DNA from: an uncultured OM182 clade bacterium
GTDB lineage: Bacteria; Pseudomonadota; Gammaproteobacteria; Pseudomonadales; Azotimanducaceae
Direction: 5' to 3'
Assembly (NCBI GenBank): GCA_905182025.1
Contig: CAJJAA010000041.1
Coordinates: 1 to 55,644 of the forward strand
Length of the DNA: 55,644 bases
Shown: piece after piece, positions 27,490 to 36,394 of the stretch
Numbering within the stretch: position 1 is the first letter of the stretch
Layout of the letters: every line of letters starts with the position of its first letter
The notes under the pieces: model-generated
The model's database searches: none
Told to the model about the DNA's origin: nothing
What the model saw: the letters and a program-made list of their open reading frames with translations, nothing else
Program-made: the position numbers and the translations under genes

Positions 27490-27528
27490 GCCGCGGATTT
27501 ATAAATTAACACTACCGAGGAGAACATC

Positions 27529-27729
27529 ATGGCAGAAGCAGAACAGGTGAAGTTTGTATTGAGACTTCCACCATCACTACATAAAAAAATTAAGCGAAGT
27601 GCGAAATCAAATAACACTTCAATGAATAAGGAAATCACCAACATTCTTACAGAGTCTTTCAGCAAGTCGTCAATGGAAAAGACGTTGACAGATCTTGTAC
27701 AGCGCTTGGAGAAAAAGAAAGTAATCTAA
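27529..27729 (+). CDS. Arc-type ribbon-helix-helix DNA-binding protein
   Basis: This is a small (66-residue) DNA-binding regulator. The strand and first helix read VKFVLRLPPSLHKKIKRSAK, and the second helix reads TSMNKEITNILTESF; together they make the Arc/MetJ/CopG ribbon-helix-helix fold that binds DNA as a dimer of strands. The ATG is preceded by GAGGAGAAC, a strong ribosome site. It is not followed by a toxin gene, so it is not an obvious antitoxin. A short hexamer repeat and a terminator-like hairpin lie just after it. Its target is unknown, and self-control is the simplest idea. Confidence 0.88.
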   Translation: MAEAEQVKFVLRLPPSLHKKIKRSAKSNNTSMNKEITNILTESFSKSSMEKTLTDLVQRLEKKKVI

Positions 27730-27757
27730 TTTTACTTTTACTTTTACTTTTACTTTA
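27730..27757. repeat. Hexanucleotide repeat TTTTAC x 4.5
   Basis: Four perfect TTTTAC units (27730-27753) and TTTA follow directly after the RHH stop codon. Such microsatellites can slip and vary in number, though here it lies in a 3' region and not in a promoter or frame. Confidence 0.95.
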
Positions 27758-27770
27758 GGTACGATTGGAG

Positions 27771-27806
27771 TGCTGATAAACATTGTTTTATTGGCATTTT
27801 TTTTGT
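27771..27806 (+). terminator. Candidate intrinsic terminator of the RHH gene
   Basis: TGC-ATAAAC and GTTTTAT-GCA pair around a three-base loop, with one bulge and a 2-nt internal mismatch, followed by eight T. The stem is AT-rich, but position and T-run fit a terminator 41 bases after the stop codon. Confidence 0.55.
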
Positions 27807-27924
27807 CCTAAATAGGGCTGGCAGCACCTTTTGGATGTGCGTCCTGTGAGTCTTTAACGGTTATAGGTTCAAAAAAACCGCCATCCAAACAACGTACTTT
27901 TAAATAGCTCGGGCGAGTTAAGCT

Positions 27925-28551
27925 CTATTTGGTTTGATTTGGTGTGTGCCCTTTTAGTACGTCAATACTGTGAACAATTCGAAACAGGGTAGAAACCCAA
28001 CAAAGCGAACCTACAAATAATGCGATTATCCAGAAGTAGCTCGGCAGCAGGCACATTGCTAACAAGGTTATGAATGTTTCGGTTCCCTCAACAAGACCCG
28101 ACAAATAGTAGATTGATTTCGACCCCTGCGCTGAGGTGGAGAGTAAATGTTTCTCTGCAAAGATCGCGAAGGTGAGAAACGTCGTCCCCGAGCCTATAAA
28201 GGCAAAGATTAAAAATGCCGCGTATACTGCATTTTCAGGCTGCGCCAGCGCAAAACTGAACACAACGGCTGAGTAAAAAATGAAGTCCAATACAATATCA
28301 AGGTATCCACCAACCTCGGTTGGCGCCGACTCACGGGCAACCGCACCGTCAAGACCGTCCAACAGTCTATTCAACACAACGCAAACGGCAGCCCAGTCAT
28401 AGAAATGCAGCGCGAGCAGTGGCATAGATAGCATGCCAATAACGAAGCCGATCACAGTCAGCGTATTGGCCTGACATCCGAGTCTTACTAGCTGACGGGC
28501 GATTTTTGCCAAGTATGGGTCAATGAACGGTCTTAGCCTTGAATCTAGCAT
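27925..28551 (-). CDS. CDP-alcohol phosphatidyltransferase family membrane protein
   Basis: This is a six-helix integral membrane enzyme of 208 residues. The family motif is seen as DGLDGAVAR, followed by a Gly and two Asp spaced four apart (VGGYLDIVLD). These Asp residues bind the metal and CDP group. The family makes phospholipids such as phosphatidylglycerol phosphate or phosphatidylinositol-like lipids; which one cannot be told here. It is divergent from the peroxiredoxin gene. The N-terminal FIDPYLAKIARQLVRLGCQ is amphipathic. Confidence 0.88.
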   Translation of the reverse strand: MLDSRLRPFIDPYLAKIARQLVRLGCQANTLTVIGFVIGMLSMPLLALHFYDWAAVCVVLNRLLDGLDGAVARESAPTEVGGYLDIVLDFIFYSAVVFSFALAQPENAVYAAFLIFAFIGSGTTFLTFAIFAEKHLLSTSAQGSKSIYYLSGLVEGTETFITLLAMCLLPSYFWIIALFVGSLCWVSTLFRIVHSIDVLKGHTPNQTK

Positions 28552-28672
28552 GATGTTATTTTTATAGAACCTATAGCTAAAAAAATGAAGTGGAGCCTAT
28601 TTATCAGTGAATAAGTCATCGCGATGGGCTTTAATCAGTGTAACCCTTTTGACTAAATTCGGAGACACAACC

Positions 28673-29284
28673 GTGGCAAGTATTCTTATTAAAACCAGCG
28701 CAGGATTATCCAAGATCACAAGTCAGGGTATTTTTAATTTTAATCAGCTGCGTTCATCGTTTGCAATGGTGCTAGCGGGCCTGTTGCTGACCCTTGGCTC
28801 TCAGATGGTTGTCGGTCTCGAGGTTGGAGATGTCGCACCGGATTTCAAGTTACAGGGTACTGACGGCAAAACGCATCATCTGCAAGAGTATCTGTCTGAG
28901 GGCGCTGTCGTATTAGCTTGGTTTCCGAAAGCGTACACGAGCGGTTGTACCATTGAATGTAAGTCCCTTGCAGAAAATGGTCACCTCTTGAAACCGTTTA
29001 ACATGCATTATTTCATGGCGAGTGTTGATCCCCTTGCAAAAAACATGGGGTTTGCGAAGCAACAGCAGGCAGATTTTCCGTTATTGAGTGACCCCGATAA
29101 GGACATTGCCAAGGCGTACGGTGTTTTAAGCTCTCGGGGTTATGCCGTCCGACACACGTTCTACATAAGCTCACAAGGACGCATTTTAAAGATTGACCGA
29201 AACGTAAGACCCGCGACGTCAGCTGAAGATATGGCAAAAAATCTCAAGGCATTGTCGATATCAAAAAAAGAGATAAGCTCCTAG
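28673..29284 (+). CDS. Peroxiredoxin (BCP/AhpC-TSA type), membrane-anchored or exported
   Basis: This is a thiol peroxidase-like protein. The active-site region is FPKAYTSGCTIEC, with the peroxidatic Cys and a second Cys five residues further, as in BCP-type peroxiredoxins. AWFPKAYT and FPLLSDPDKDIAKAYGVL are typical of the fold. The GTG at 28673 is preceded by GGAGAC; an earlier GTG (28607) would add 22 residues. The N-terminal part has a hydrophobic stretch (AMVLAGLLLTLGSQ) that looks like a signal anchor, so the protein probably acts outside the cytoplasm. A thiol reductant partner is not visible nearby. Confidence 0.85.
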   Translation: MASILIKTSAGLSKITSQGIFNFNQLRSSFAMVLAGLLLTLGSQMVVGLEVGDVAPDFKLQGTDGKTHHLQEYLSEGAVVLAWFPKAYTSGCTIECKSLAENGHLLKPFNMHYFMASVDPLAKNMGFAKQQQADFPLLSDPDKDIAKAYGVLSSRGYAVRHTFYISSQGRILKIDRNVRPATSAEDMAKNLKALSISKKEISS

Positions 29285-29320
29285 CAGTATAACTGATTCT
29301 AACTCAGCTTAGAATTGGCG

Positions 29321-31123
29321 CTAAAGTCGATGACTGTTGTTTTGAAGGAAGTCTCGAAGTTGATCTGACTTGGCGTCACTCAGACTAAGGTCGATAATAA
29401 TCTGCTCAATAGCGCTTGGGTTTTCATAGGTCCAACGCATTGCGAGGCTTAAAGATGCTTCCTGTTTGCGACCTTCATCATAGATTTCACCAATAAGCCC
29501 CAATGCAACGTCCGCTTGATCTCGATCTACTCGTGTCACGAGGTTTGCAATTGCAGTCTGTTTTGCGTTGCCATCGGGCAGTGAACGCAACCACTGTATC
29601 GCGTCCTGTTGAGAAGAATTCATCCATCGATTGCCGATGTTTGAGATGATGGCGTCCGCATAGTCCGCGTCAAAATCGATGTCAAGGCTGGTTAAAGCAT
29701 CAGCGGCGTCAGCCGGATTTCTGTAGGCCCATCGGCTGAAGATGTGTTGCACCGAGGTGCTGTAAAATGGCGCGTCGTCATACTGGCTTATCCACTGCAG
29801 TGCTTCTTGTGGGTTTTGATCCGCCTTCGCGGCACTGATTTTTATGACCAGCTGTTGTTGTAAACGGGGACTCGGTAGCTGTGAAATATAAGTTTCCGCT
29901 TGGGGGTCTAGCGCAAGCAGGTCCATCGCGTTTTCTTTCAATGATTCGTATTCTGGACCCAGAGCAAGGACCCAGGCGGCGGCTTTGTCAGGCGCGGAGG
30001 CAAAGTAGGGCCCTAACAGGTAATGATAAGCTTCACGTTTCTGTCCCTCTTGCAGTGTGTCGCTGTAGGCGACTGCAGATTCAGGATCTTGACTTGCCCA
30101 TTGTGAAATCATTAGCGGGATGATATTTCGCCCTGTGCGTTGTTCGTACTCGATCAATAAAGGCAGGCTTGCTTGGAAATCCTGCGTCGCCATTGCCAAC
30201 AACATTTGTTGCTCAAGATCTTTGTTGTTAGGTTGATATTGTCGAACAAACGCCAATGCTGCACTTGCAGATGTGTTGGCGTACTCTGCGAGCGCCATGT
30301 TAAGTAATTGTTGTTGCTCATTGACGTTATTCAGCAACAACAGGCGTTCAAGGGCTCGCAAAGCGTCGTGTCTCACCCAACGAATGATTGTGTTGCGGAG
30401 ATTGAACATTCTGGTTGAACTGTAACCATTCAGTGCGTCTTCAAAGGCAAACTCCGGGTCAAGTCGATCAAGCCGAGCCATCTCAACGATGTTTTTAGCC
30501 GAAGCACCGAGTATTGCTGAAATTTCCGCTTCCCATCCGGCGGAGATGACCAGTGGGTCTCGCAAGAGTCTTAGGCCGACTTGATTGCGAAGTTGCGGAT
30601 CGATGATACCGGCAAAATAATCTAATGCGGCTTCGGGATCCTGTCGAATCCAACTCGTCAGAATATGGGTGATAAACGCAAGCCGACTAAAGCGGGGATC
30701 ATTACCAACAAATGTTAAAGCGGCTTGTGGATTAATCGATGTGTAGCGCTCGACTAAGATGCTAGCAACATTGTAATTGAATAGCGGGTCGCGGGAAGCA
30801 ATGGCAGTGTTCAGATATGCCTCCAATGTTTCCTGGTTAGCTATAGCGGCAACTTCATAGGCAACCAGCAGCTGAGCAAAAACAGATTCCTGTTGGCTGA
30901 TATCGTCGAATGTAAAACGACGAGAATCAATCTGTTCAGATACCTGCGCACCTAGAGAAGGGTTATGTGCCTGCGTTGATAAACCTTTATCGGTGCTAAA
31001 TACCTTTAACGTCGTATTTTTTGCTGTGGGTGAGGTGTCAGCAAAGTCATTGCCGAACCCCCATCCCAAGCCAATACCGAGTCCTATAAAAGCTAAAGCA
31101 GCGATAATACTTCTAACGCTCAA
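29321..31123 (-). CDS. Uncharacterised helical-repeat protein with signal anchor
   Basis: I do not recognise a named family. The 600-residue protein starts with a hydrophobic anchor (about residues 5-25) and is then built of repeated helical pairs. The units carry a motif of W/I-x-x-x-D-P-x-x-A-L (for example SWIRQDPEAALDYF, QWASQDPESAVAYS, RWAYRNPADAADAL and RWTYENPSAIEQII) with a period of roughly 30-40 residues. This is Sel1/TPR/HEAT-like architecture, suggesting a periplasmic protein-binding scaffold. The TTG start is preceded by AAGGA. It follows the MFE-2-type SDR by only 5 bases, so both are co-transcribed. Confidence 0.8.
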   Translation of the reverse strand: MSVRSIIAALAFIGLGIGLGWGFGNDFADTSPTAKNTTLKVFSTDKGLSTQAHNPSLGAQVSEQIDSRRFTFDDISQQESVFAQLLVAYEVAAIANQETLEAYLNTAIASRDPLFNYNVASILVERYTSINPQAALTFVGNDPRFSRLAFITHILTSWIRQDPEAALDYFAGIIDPQLRNQVGLRLLRDPLVISAGWEAEISAILGASAKNIVEMARLDRLDPEFAFEDALNGYSSTRMFNLRNTIIRWVRHDALRALERLLLLNNVNEQQQLLNMALAEYANTSASAALAFVRQYQPNNKDLEQQMLLAMATQDFQASLPLLIEYEQRTGRNIIPLMISQWASQDPESAVAYSDTLQEGQKREAYHYLLGPYFASAPDKAAAWVLALGPEYESLKENAMDLLALDPQAETYISQLPSPRLQQQLVIKISAAKADQNPQEALQWISQYDDAPFYSTSVQHIFSRWAYRNPADAADALTSLDIDFDADYADAIISNIGNRWMNSSQQDAIQWLRSLPDGNAKQTAIANLVTRVDRDQADVALGLIGEIYDEGRKQEASLSLAMRWTYENPSAIEQIIIDLSLSDAKSDQLRDFLQNNSHRL

Positions 31124-31128
31124 TATGG

Positions 31129-32019
31129 CTATTCCTTCTTTTTACGACGCTTATTTGCGCTGCCTTCTTTTGCCTGACTCATATCAGTTATCGTGTCAGC
31201 ATTTTCCAAAAAGGTTTCGTAGGAGGCATCTAAACCCAATCGTACGCCATCGTTGCTGAACATTGTCGCTGAAGAAAAGTTACCGGCAGCCGCTTGAATA
31301 ATTTTGCCTGTAGGCGCGTCTTCGCTCGCCATATAAATCACGGCCGGTGTTACTAATGAAGGGGCTCTTTCGGCAGGAGGGTTGTTAACATCTATAGGGT
31401 CTCTACCAGGAATGGAGGCGGTCATGCGTGTTGCGGCGGCGGGTGCTAGACAGTTTACGCGAATGTTGTGTGATCGACCTTCTAGTGCTAAGACGTTCAT
31501 CAAGCCAACCATTGCCATCTTTGCGGCGCCATAGTTTGCCTGACCAAAGTTACCCCACACGCCAGAGCCAGATGAGGTACAAATAATTCTACCGTAGTTT
31601 TTTTCATACATGATTGGCCAAGCTGCGTGGGTAACATAAGCTGTGCCGTTTATGTGCACATTCATAACGAGATCCCATTCATCAAGGCTCATATTTTTGA
31701 AAGATTTATCTCGTAGGATGCCTGCGTTGTTGACGAGAATATCAATCGTCCCAAATTCGCTGACGGCATCATCGATTATACTCTTCGCACCGGCACGATC
31801 AGAAACTGAAGCTTTGTTAGCAATAGCCATCCCGCCAGCAGACTTTATCTGTTCGACAACCTGGTCTGCAGTGTCACTGTTTCCAACCCCTTCGACTGAC
31901 CCACCCAAGTCGTTTACAACGACATACGCACCTCGACGTGCAAACTCTAATGCATGCGCCTTACCTAATCCTCCACCGGCACCGGTAATGGCGACAACCT
32001 TTCCTTCAAAGTCTTTCAT
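31129..32019 (-). CDS. SDR of MFE-2 / 17-beta-HSD4 type, (3R)-hydroxyacyl-CoA dehydrogenase-like
   Basis: This is a 296-residue SDR resembling the dehydrogenase domain of peroxisomal multifunctional enzyme 2. The glycine motif is TGAGGGLG (12-19), and the NAD-binding acid is in VVNDLGG (about 35-40). NNAG is at 97-100 and the catalytic Tyr163/Lys167 in NYGAAK. The VVVNDLGGS motif with a following loop of SVEGVGNSDTAD is characteristic of the MFE-2 group, which oxidises (3R)-hydroxyacyl-CoA or steroids. The bacterial members act in beta-oxidation or steroid side-chain degradation. AGGGAG precedes the ATG. It is coupled to the repeat protein downstream. Confidence 0.9.
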   Translation of the reverse strand: MKDFEGKVVAITGAGGGLGKAHALEFARRGAYVVVNDLGGSVEGVGNSDTADQVVEQIKSAGGMAIANKASVSDRAGAKSIIDDAVSEFGTIDILVNNAGILRDKSFKNMSLDEWDLVMNVHINGTAYVTHAAWPIMYEKNYGRIICTSSGSGVWGNFGQANYGAAKMAMVGLMNVLALEGRSHNIRVNCLAPAAATRMTASIPGRDPIDVNNPPAERAPSLVTPAVIYMASEDAPTGKIIQAAAGNFSSATMFSNDGVRLGLDASYETFLENADTITDMSQAKEGSANKRRKKKE

Positions 32020-32267
32020 TTGAATCTCCCTACCTATTTGTTTTTACAGACCTTTTTTAAATACCCAGTTTTTGAGTACGAATAGCGAGTTAAGTTTCTG
32101 CTTTAAGGCAAGCGCCTTTAATCATGCAGTGTCGAAAGAGTATCAATATATTAGGGGTTTGTCGTTTATTTACGGGGCAGGCTATACCTGCAGTGGCGAC
32201 TGCAAGAGTGCTCGATAACGAATGGGCGTGCCACAGCCAAAGGTTGTGCATCTTGGTTGGTGCAATC

Positions 32268-34187
32268 TCAAGGATTTATTGAAATATCCTGAAACTGCAG
32301 TTGATTCAATGTGTAGTAAACTCCTTTTTGTGCCATTAACTCTTCATGCGTACCCAGTTCTTTGACGCGACCATTCTTCAGCACCAAGACGCGATCGGCC
32401 TCTGCGATAGTCTGTAGTCTGTGAGCAATGAGGATGGACGTTCGGTCTTGCATGATCTGCTTTAGGGCCTGCTGGATGATTTGTTCAGTTTCTGTATCGA
32501 TACTTGCGGTGGCCTCATCAAGAATAAGTATTTCAGGGTCGGCCGCCAGAACACGAGCGAATGCAAGCAATTGGCGTTCGCCTTGAGATAGGTTTTGACC
32601 CCGTTCGACGAGGCGTGTGTCATAACCCTGTGGTAGTGCTTCAATAAACTTGTCAGCATTGACGAGGCGGGCTGCATCCATCGCTTTTTGGCGTGTGATG
32701 CCGGGATTGCCCAACATAATATTATCGAGGATAGAGCCAGAAAATATATGAAAATCCTGTAGAACGACGCCAATGCGTTTTCGGACTTCACTCGACGGTA
32801 TGCTATTGAGATCGTTGTCATCAAGGAAGATTGTACCGTTTTCGAAGTCGTAAAAACGTCCAAGTAGCCGTATTAAGGTACTCTTACCAGACCCTGTTGG
32901 TCCGACCACGGCAAGTTTTTCGCCGGGGTTGATGGTAAACGAGACATCGTGAAGTACGTCCTGTTCCTCATAGCCGAAGCTCAAATGTCTGAACTCCAGT
33001 TTGCCAGAGATTCGATCAGGGAGCTTGGCAGGTTTTACCGGTTCTCTAACCTGTTCGTGCCAGTCGAGTGCTTGGAATATTCTTTCCGCGCTTGCCATCG
33101 CTCTAAATAGAATATTGTATTGCATGCCTAAAACGCGAATCGGTCGAATAAACATATCGATAAACTGAGTGAACAGGATGACGCTGCCAAGTGAGATTGT
33201 GTCCTGTATGACGGCGCCACCACCAAACCAAAGTATGACGGCGAGGGCCATGTTGACCATGTTGTCCATGAATGCGCCGTAGCCTGTTTCCAGATAAATC
33301 GCTTCGATTTCATGTTTTTGGTTTTTCTGATTAATAACGCGATAAACCGACAGATTTTTTCTTTCTCGATTACTGAGTTGTACGACCTGCATGCCGCTGA
33401 GATTTTCTTGAAGGTTTTGGTTCAGCTGCGAGACTGTGTTGCGAATTAGGCGGTACACTCGCCGCGTCCCCATTCGAAAGAAATAGGTGATGACCGCAAA
33501 AATCGGTATCGCAATCAGCAGGTACATCGTCAGTCTTACGTCGATGGCAAGCATGATGAATAGCGCAATAAAAAATGGTACAAATTCGCCAATGAGCATG
33601 CCTAAGCCCATCAGCAACTCGAACAACGCTTGCACGTCATTGGTTACCCGCGTCATTACTCGGCCGACCGCCACCTTGTCATAGAAGGATGAAGGGCGAT
33701 ATTCCATATGCCGAAAAAGGTCTAATCTCATATCGCGTAGTGCGTGCAGAATCGCTTTTGCAAAGGTCACGCGATGTAGATGATAGAAGGTATGACACAA
33801 CACGGTGAGCAGACCATAAAGGATACAAGCGGCGATTATTGGGTCGAGCCCCGTCGCTGATGCTAACCATGTCATTAAGCTATTTAAACCAAAGTCTGGC
33901 ATCACTAAGTCAGCTTGGCCAATAATGATATTGTCGATGACGACGCGGCTAATCAGAACAGGCAACAATACGGCGATGAAGGAGGCGGCGACGACAAGTA
34001 GAACACTAACCGTTGCGAGTTTCTTGTGTGGGGCTAGCCAGCTAAAGATGCGCGCAAGATAAACCATATTGGCTGACTGACCATGGATGTCAGCATCGAA
34101 GATGGCATGATCAAGCTTTACCTTGTGATTATCGTTTTCGATTGCATCATTGGTACCTGAATCAGGCTTGAGTTCGACTTCAGTCAT
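32268..34187 (-). CDS. ABC exporter half-transporter (MdlB-like), canonical NBD
   Basis: This 639-residue half-transporter combines six transmembrane helices (about 55-330) with a nucleotide-binding domain. Walker A is GPTGSGKST, the signature is LSQGERQLL, Walker B is ILILDEATASID with a catalytic Glu, and the switch His is in LIAHRL. It starts eight bases inside the preceding half-transporter gene (ATGACTGA overlap), so the two are translationally coupled and form a heterodimer. The resemblance is to MdlB/YheH or TM288-type proteins. The substrate (lipid, drug or peptide) is unknown. Confidence 0.9.
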   Translation of the reverse strand: MTEVELKPDSGTNDAIENDNHKVKLDHAIFDADIHGQSANMVYLARIFSWLAPHKKLATVSVLLVVAASFIAVLLPVLISRVVIDNIIIGQADLVMPDFGLNSLMTWLASATGLDPIIAACILYGLLTVLCHTFYHLHRVTFAKAILHALRDMRLDLFRHMEYRPSSFYDKVAVGRVMTRVTNDVQALFELLMGLGMLIGEFVPFFIALFIMLAIDVRLTMYLLIAIPIFAVITYFFRMGTRRVYRLIRNTVSQLNQNLQENLSGMQVVQLSNRERKNLSVYRVINQKNQKHEIEAIYLETGYGAFMDNMVNMALAVILWFGGGAVIQDTISLGSVILFTQFIDMFIRPIRVLGMQYNILFRAMASAERIFQALDWHEQVREPVKPAKLPDRISGKLEFRHLSFGYEEQDVLHDVSFTINPGEKLAVVGPTGSGKSTLIRLLGRFYDFENGTIFLDDNDLNSIPSSEVRKRIGVVLQDFHIFSGSILDNIMLGNPGITRQKAMDAARLVNADKFIEALPQGYDTRLVERGQNLSQGERQLLAFARVLAADPEILILDEATASIDTETEQIIQQALKQIMQDRTSILIAHRLQTIAEADRVLVLKNGRVKELGTHEELMAQKGVYYTLNQLQFQDISINP

Positions 34188-35964
34188 CTGGCGTCTCCAA
34201 GTCTGCCAACAGGCGACTCGCGTTGCTCTGCGCCTTCTCTAGATCCGCGTAGAAGCCACCTTTTGCGAGTAGCTCTTTATGGCTTCCCATTTCGACCATC
34301 TCACCTTCGCTTAAGACGATAATTCTGTCTGCATGCCGCGCTGTCGAAACTCGATGAGAGACGAGCATGGTAGTTAGATTTCGCCGAACACGTTTCAAGC
34401 CTGACAAGATATGTTCTTCTGTCTGTGTATCAACAGCTGAGAAACAGTCATCCAATATGAGTAAAGGCGACATGCGAACCAAACCCCGCGCAAGCGCTGT
34501 TCTCTGTTTCTGACCACCTGAAAGGGTGACACCGCGTTCGCCTAGGATCGTTTTCAATCCTTCGGGAAAATCTTCGATGGTATCTCTAAGGGCTGCGGCG
34601 TCTGCTGATTTCCAAATTTCGTCTGACTCTCGATCGGTGTTGTCATAAGCAATGTTGTCGCCGAGACTGTCGGCAAACAAAAAGGGGTCCTGCAATACGA
34701 GGCAAACTTGATCACGCAGTGTGTTGAGGGGAAAACCATCAATGGGGTGTTCATCTAAAAGTATTTGCCCGCTCGTTGGTTCGAGTAACCTAACAAACAG
34801 TCTTAATAGCGTTGATTTACCCGAGCCGACCCGTCCCAATATTGCGATTGTCTCACCGGGTTCAACCGTAAAATTGACGTTCTTAAGCGCAAACTTGTCT
34901 TTATTTTCGTATTTGTAGCTTAGGTTCTGTACTTCTACGCGCCCTGTTAATTCGGGGTATTGCGGGGCGGGGTGATTACTTATTTCAGGCGCGTGATCGA
35001 GAATTTCGAATAACCTCGCAGTGCCCGAAGCGCCTCGTTGCCACTGCGTAACGAGCGGTCCAACTTCTCTGACGGGCCAAAGTAGAAGGCCGAGATAAGA
35101 GAAGAAAGCCACAAAAGTGCCTAGGGTAATATCACCAGCACTGACCAGTGTGGCGCCGTAGCCAATAATTATGACCGTTGCAGCCGCTGCCAGCGCGGGC
35201 ATTAACGCACTCAGCATGGAGGTCGTCTCGAACAGATGTAAGTTACGGTCAGCAAATTGTTGATTTACCTCTGCGAATCGCCCTACCTCTTCTTTTTCCT
35301 GCGCCATCGCTTGAACAGTACGAATGCCGTTGAGGTTCTCTTGGACAAAGGTTGATAGGTCAGAGAAGCCTTCTTGAACCAAATGTGACTGATCGTAGAT
35401 CTTTTTAGAATATTTATACGCCACGATGCTAATAATTGGCATGGGTATGAGCACTGCTAACGTCAGTTGCAGTGACAAAGAGAACATGAACATCAAGCCG
35501 ACGGTGGCAGTGAAAATCAGTACCATTGTCATTCGCGTTGATCCGGCGATGACTTGCCGAACGAGAGAGATATCGTTGATTGCGCGAGCCATCAAATCAC
35601 CGATGCTGTATTGCTGAAAAAAGCCGGGACCTTGAAGTTGAAGATGATGGTAAATTCTGTTGCGCAGATCGAACGCCGCATACATGCCGATTCTTCGAAT
35701 CAATATACGGCTCACAATGGTGACCAACATCTGAGAAATGACGCAAAGGATGATAGCCATAGCGGGGTAGAACAGGGCATCTTGAGTAGCGGTGGAATCT
35801 AAATCGAGACCAGGTTTATCTTCAGTTAAGCTGTCGATCCCCATTTTTATATACATAGGAATCATGGCTTCAAAAACCCTTGCCACGAGTAGCCCAGCCA
35901 TGCCGAAACTAAATGCCCAAATATGAGCGCGGACGTAGGGCATCAAGCGAAGTAGTACTTTCAT
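34180..35964 (-). CDS. ABC exporter half-transporter (MdlA-like), degenerate Walker B
   Basis: The partner half-transporter has 594 residues, with six helices followed by an NBD. Walker A is GRVGSGKST, the signature is LSGGQKQRT, and the Walker B motif ends in LLILDDCFSAVD, so the usual catalytic Glu is Asp. This is characteristic of MdlA-type subunits and of heterodimers such as TM287/288, in which one ATP site is hydrolysis-poor. Switch His is present in LVSHRV. It is first in the two-gene operon. Confidence 0.9.
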   Translation of the reverse strand: MKVLLRLMPYVRAHIWAFSFGMAGLLVARVFEAMIPMYIKMGIDSLTEDKPGLDLDSTATQDALFYPAMAIILCVISQMLVTIVSRILIRRIGMYAAFDLRNRIYHHLQLQGPGFFQQYSIGDLMARAINDISLVRQVIAGSTRMTMVLIFTATVGLMFMFSLSLQLTLAVLIPMPIISIVAYKYSKKIYDQSHLVQEGFSDLSTFVQENLNGIRTVQAMAQEKEEVGRFAEVNQQFADRNLHLFETTSMLSALMPALAAAATVIIIGYGATLVSAGDITLGTFVAFFSYLGLLLWPVREVGPLVTQWQRGASGTARLFEILDHAPEISNHPAPQYPELTGRVEVQNLSYKYENKDKFALKNVNFTVEPGETIAILGRVGSGKSTLLRLFVRLLEPTSGQILLDEHPIDGFPLNTLRDQVCLVLQDPFLFADSLGDNIAYDNTDRESDEIWKSADAAALRDTIEDFPEGLKTILGERGVTLSGGQKQRTALARGLVRMSPLLILDDCFSAVDTQTEEHILSGLKRVRRNLTTMLVSHRVSTARHADRIIVLSEGEMVEMGSHKELLAKGGFYADLEKAQSNASRLLADLETPDD

Positions 35965-36394
35965 TCTCGAATTTCAGTAGTGATCGGGGACGATAAGTGC
36001 CTGATCGGGTTAGTCCGTCTTATTTCTAATCCCGACGTTATTTCGTGTTCGGGGTGGACAATTCGTTGCCATATTGACGACCTGTGGCAAGCGTGTCTGG
36101 CCGGAACCTGTTGAAACCGAACACTTTTTGCATCAGGAGAATACCCCATTGTCGTTGTTACGACTCAATGTGGCAAATCAGGCTCTAACTTAGGCGACAA
36201 AATTTGTTAACGAATATCAGAGAAAACGGATTGAAATACCAAGTAATTTTGGCGCGGTGATTATCCAGAACTTACTGGTTTTATGTATAAAAGAACGACC
36301 AGATAATAGCGGAATTTTGGCCTTCAATGCAATCAGCAGCAGTGATGCTGGAAATATGGCATGCTAATAATATCTTTTAACTGGCGCATACATC

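Noticed and set aside
27730-27757. TTTTAC units considered as a CRISPR-like array
   Set aside because: The units are six bases in direct tandem with no spacers, so this is a microsatellite.
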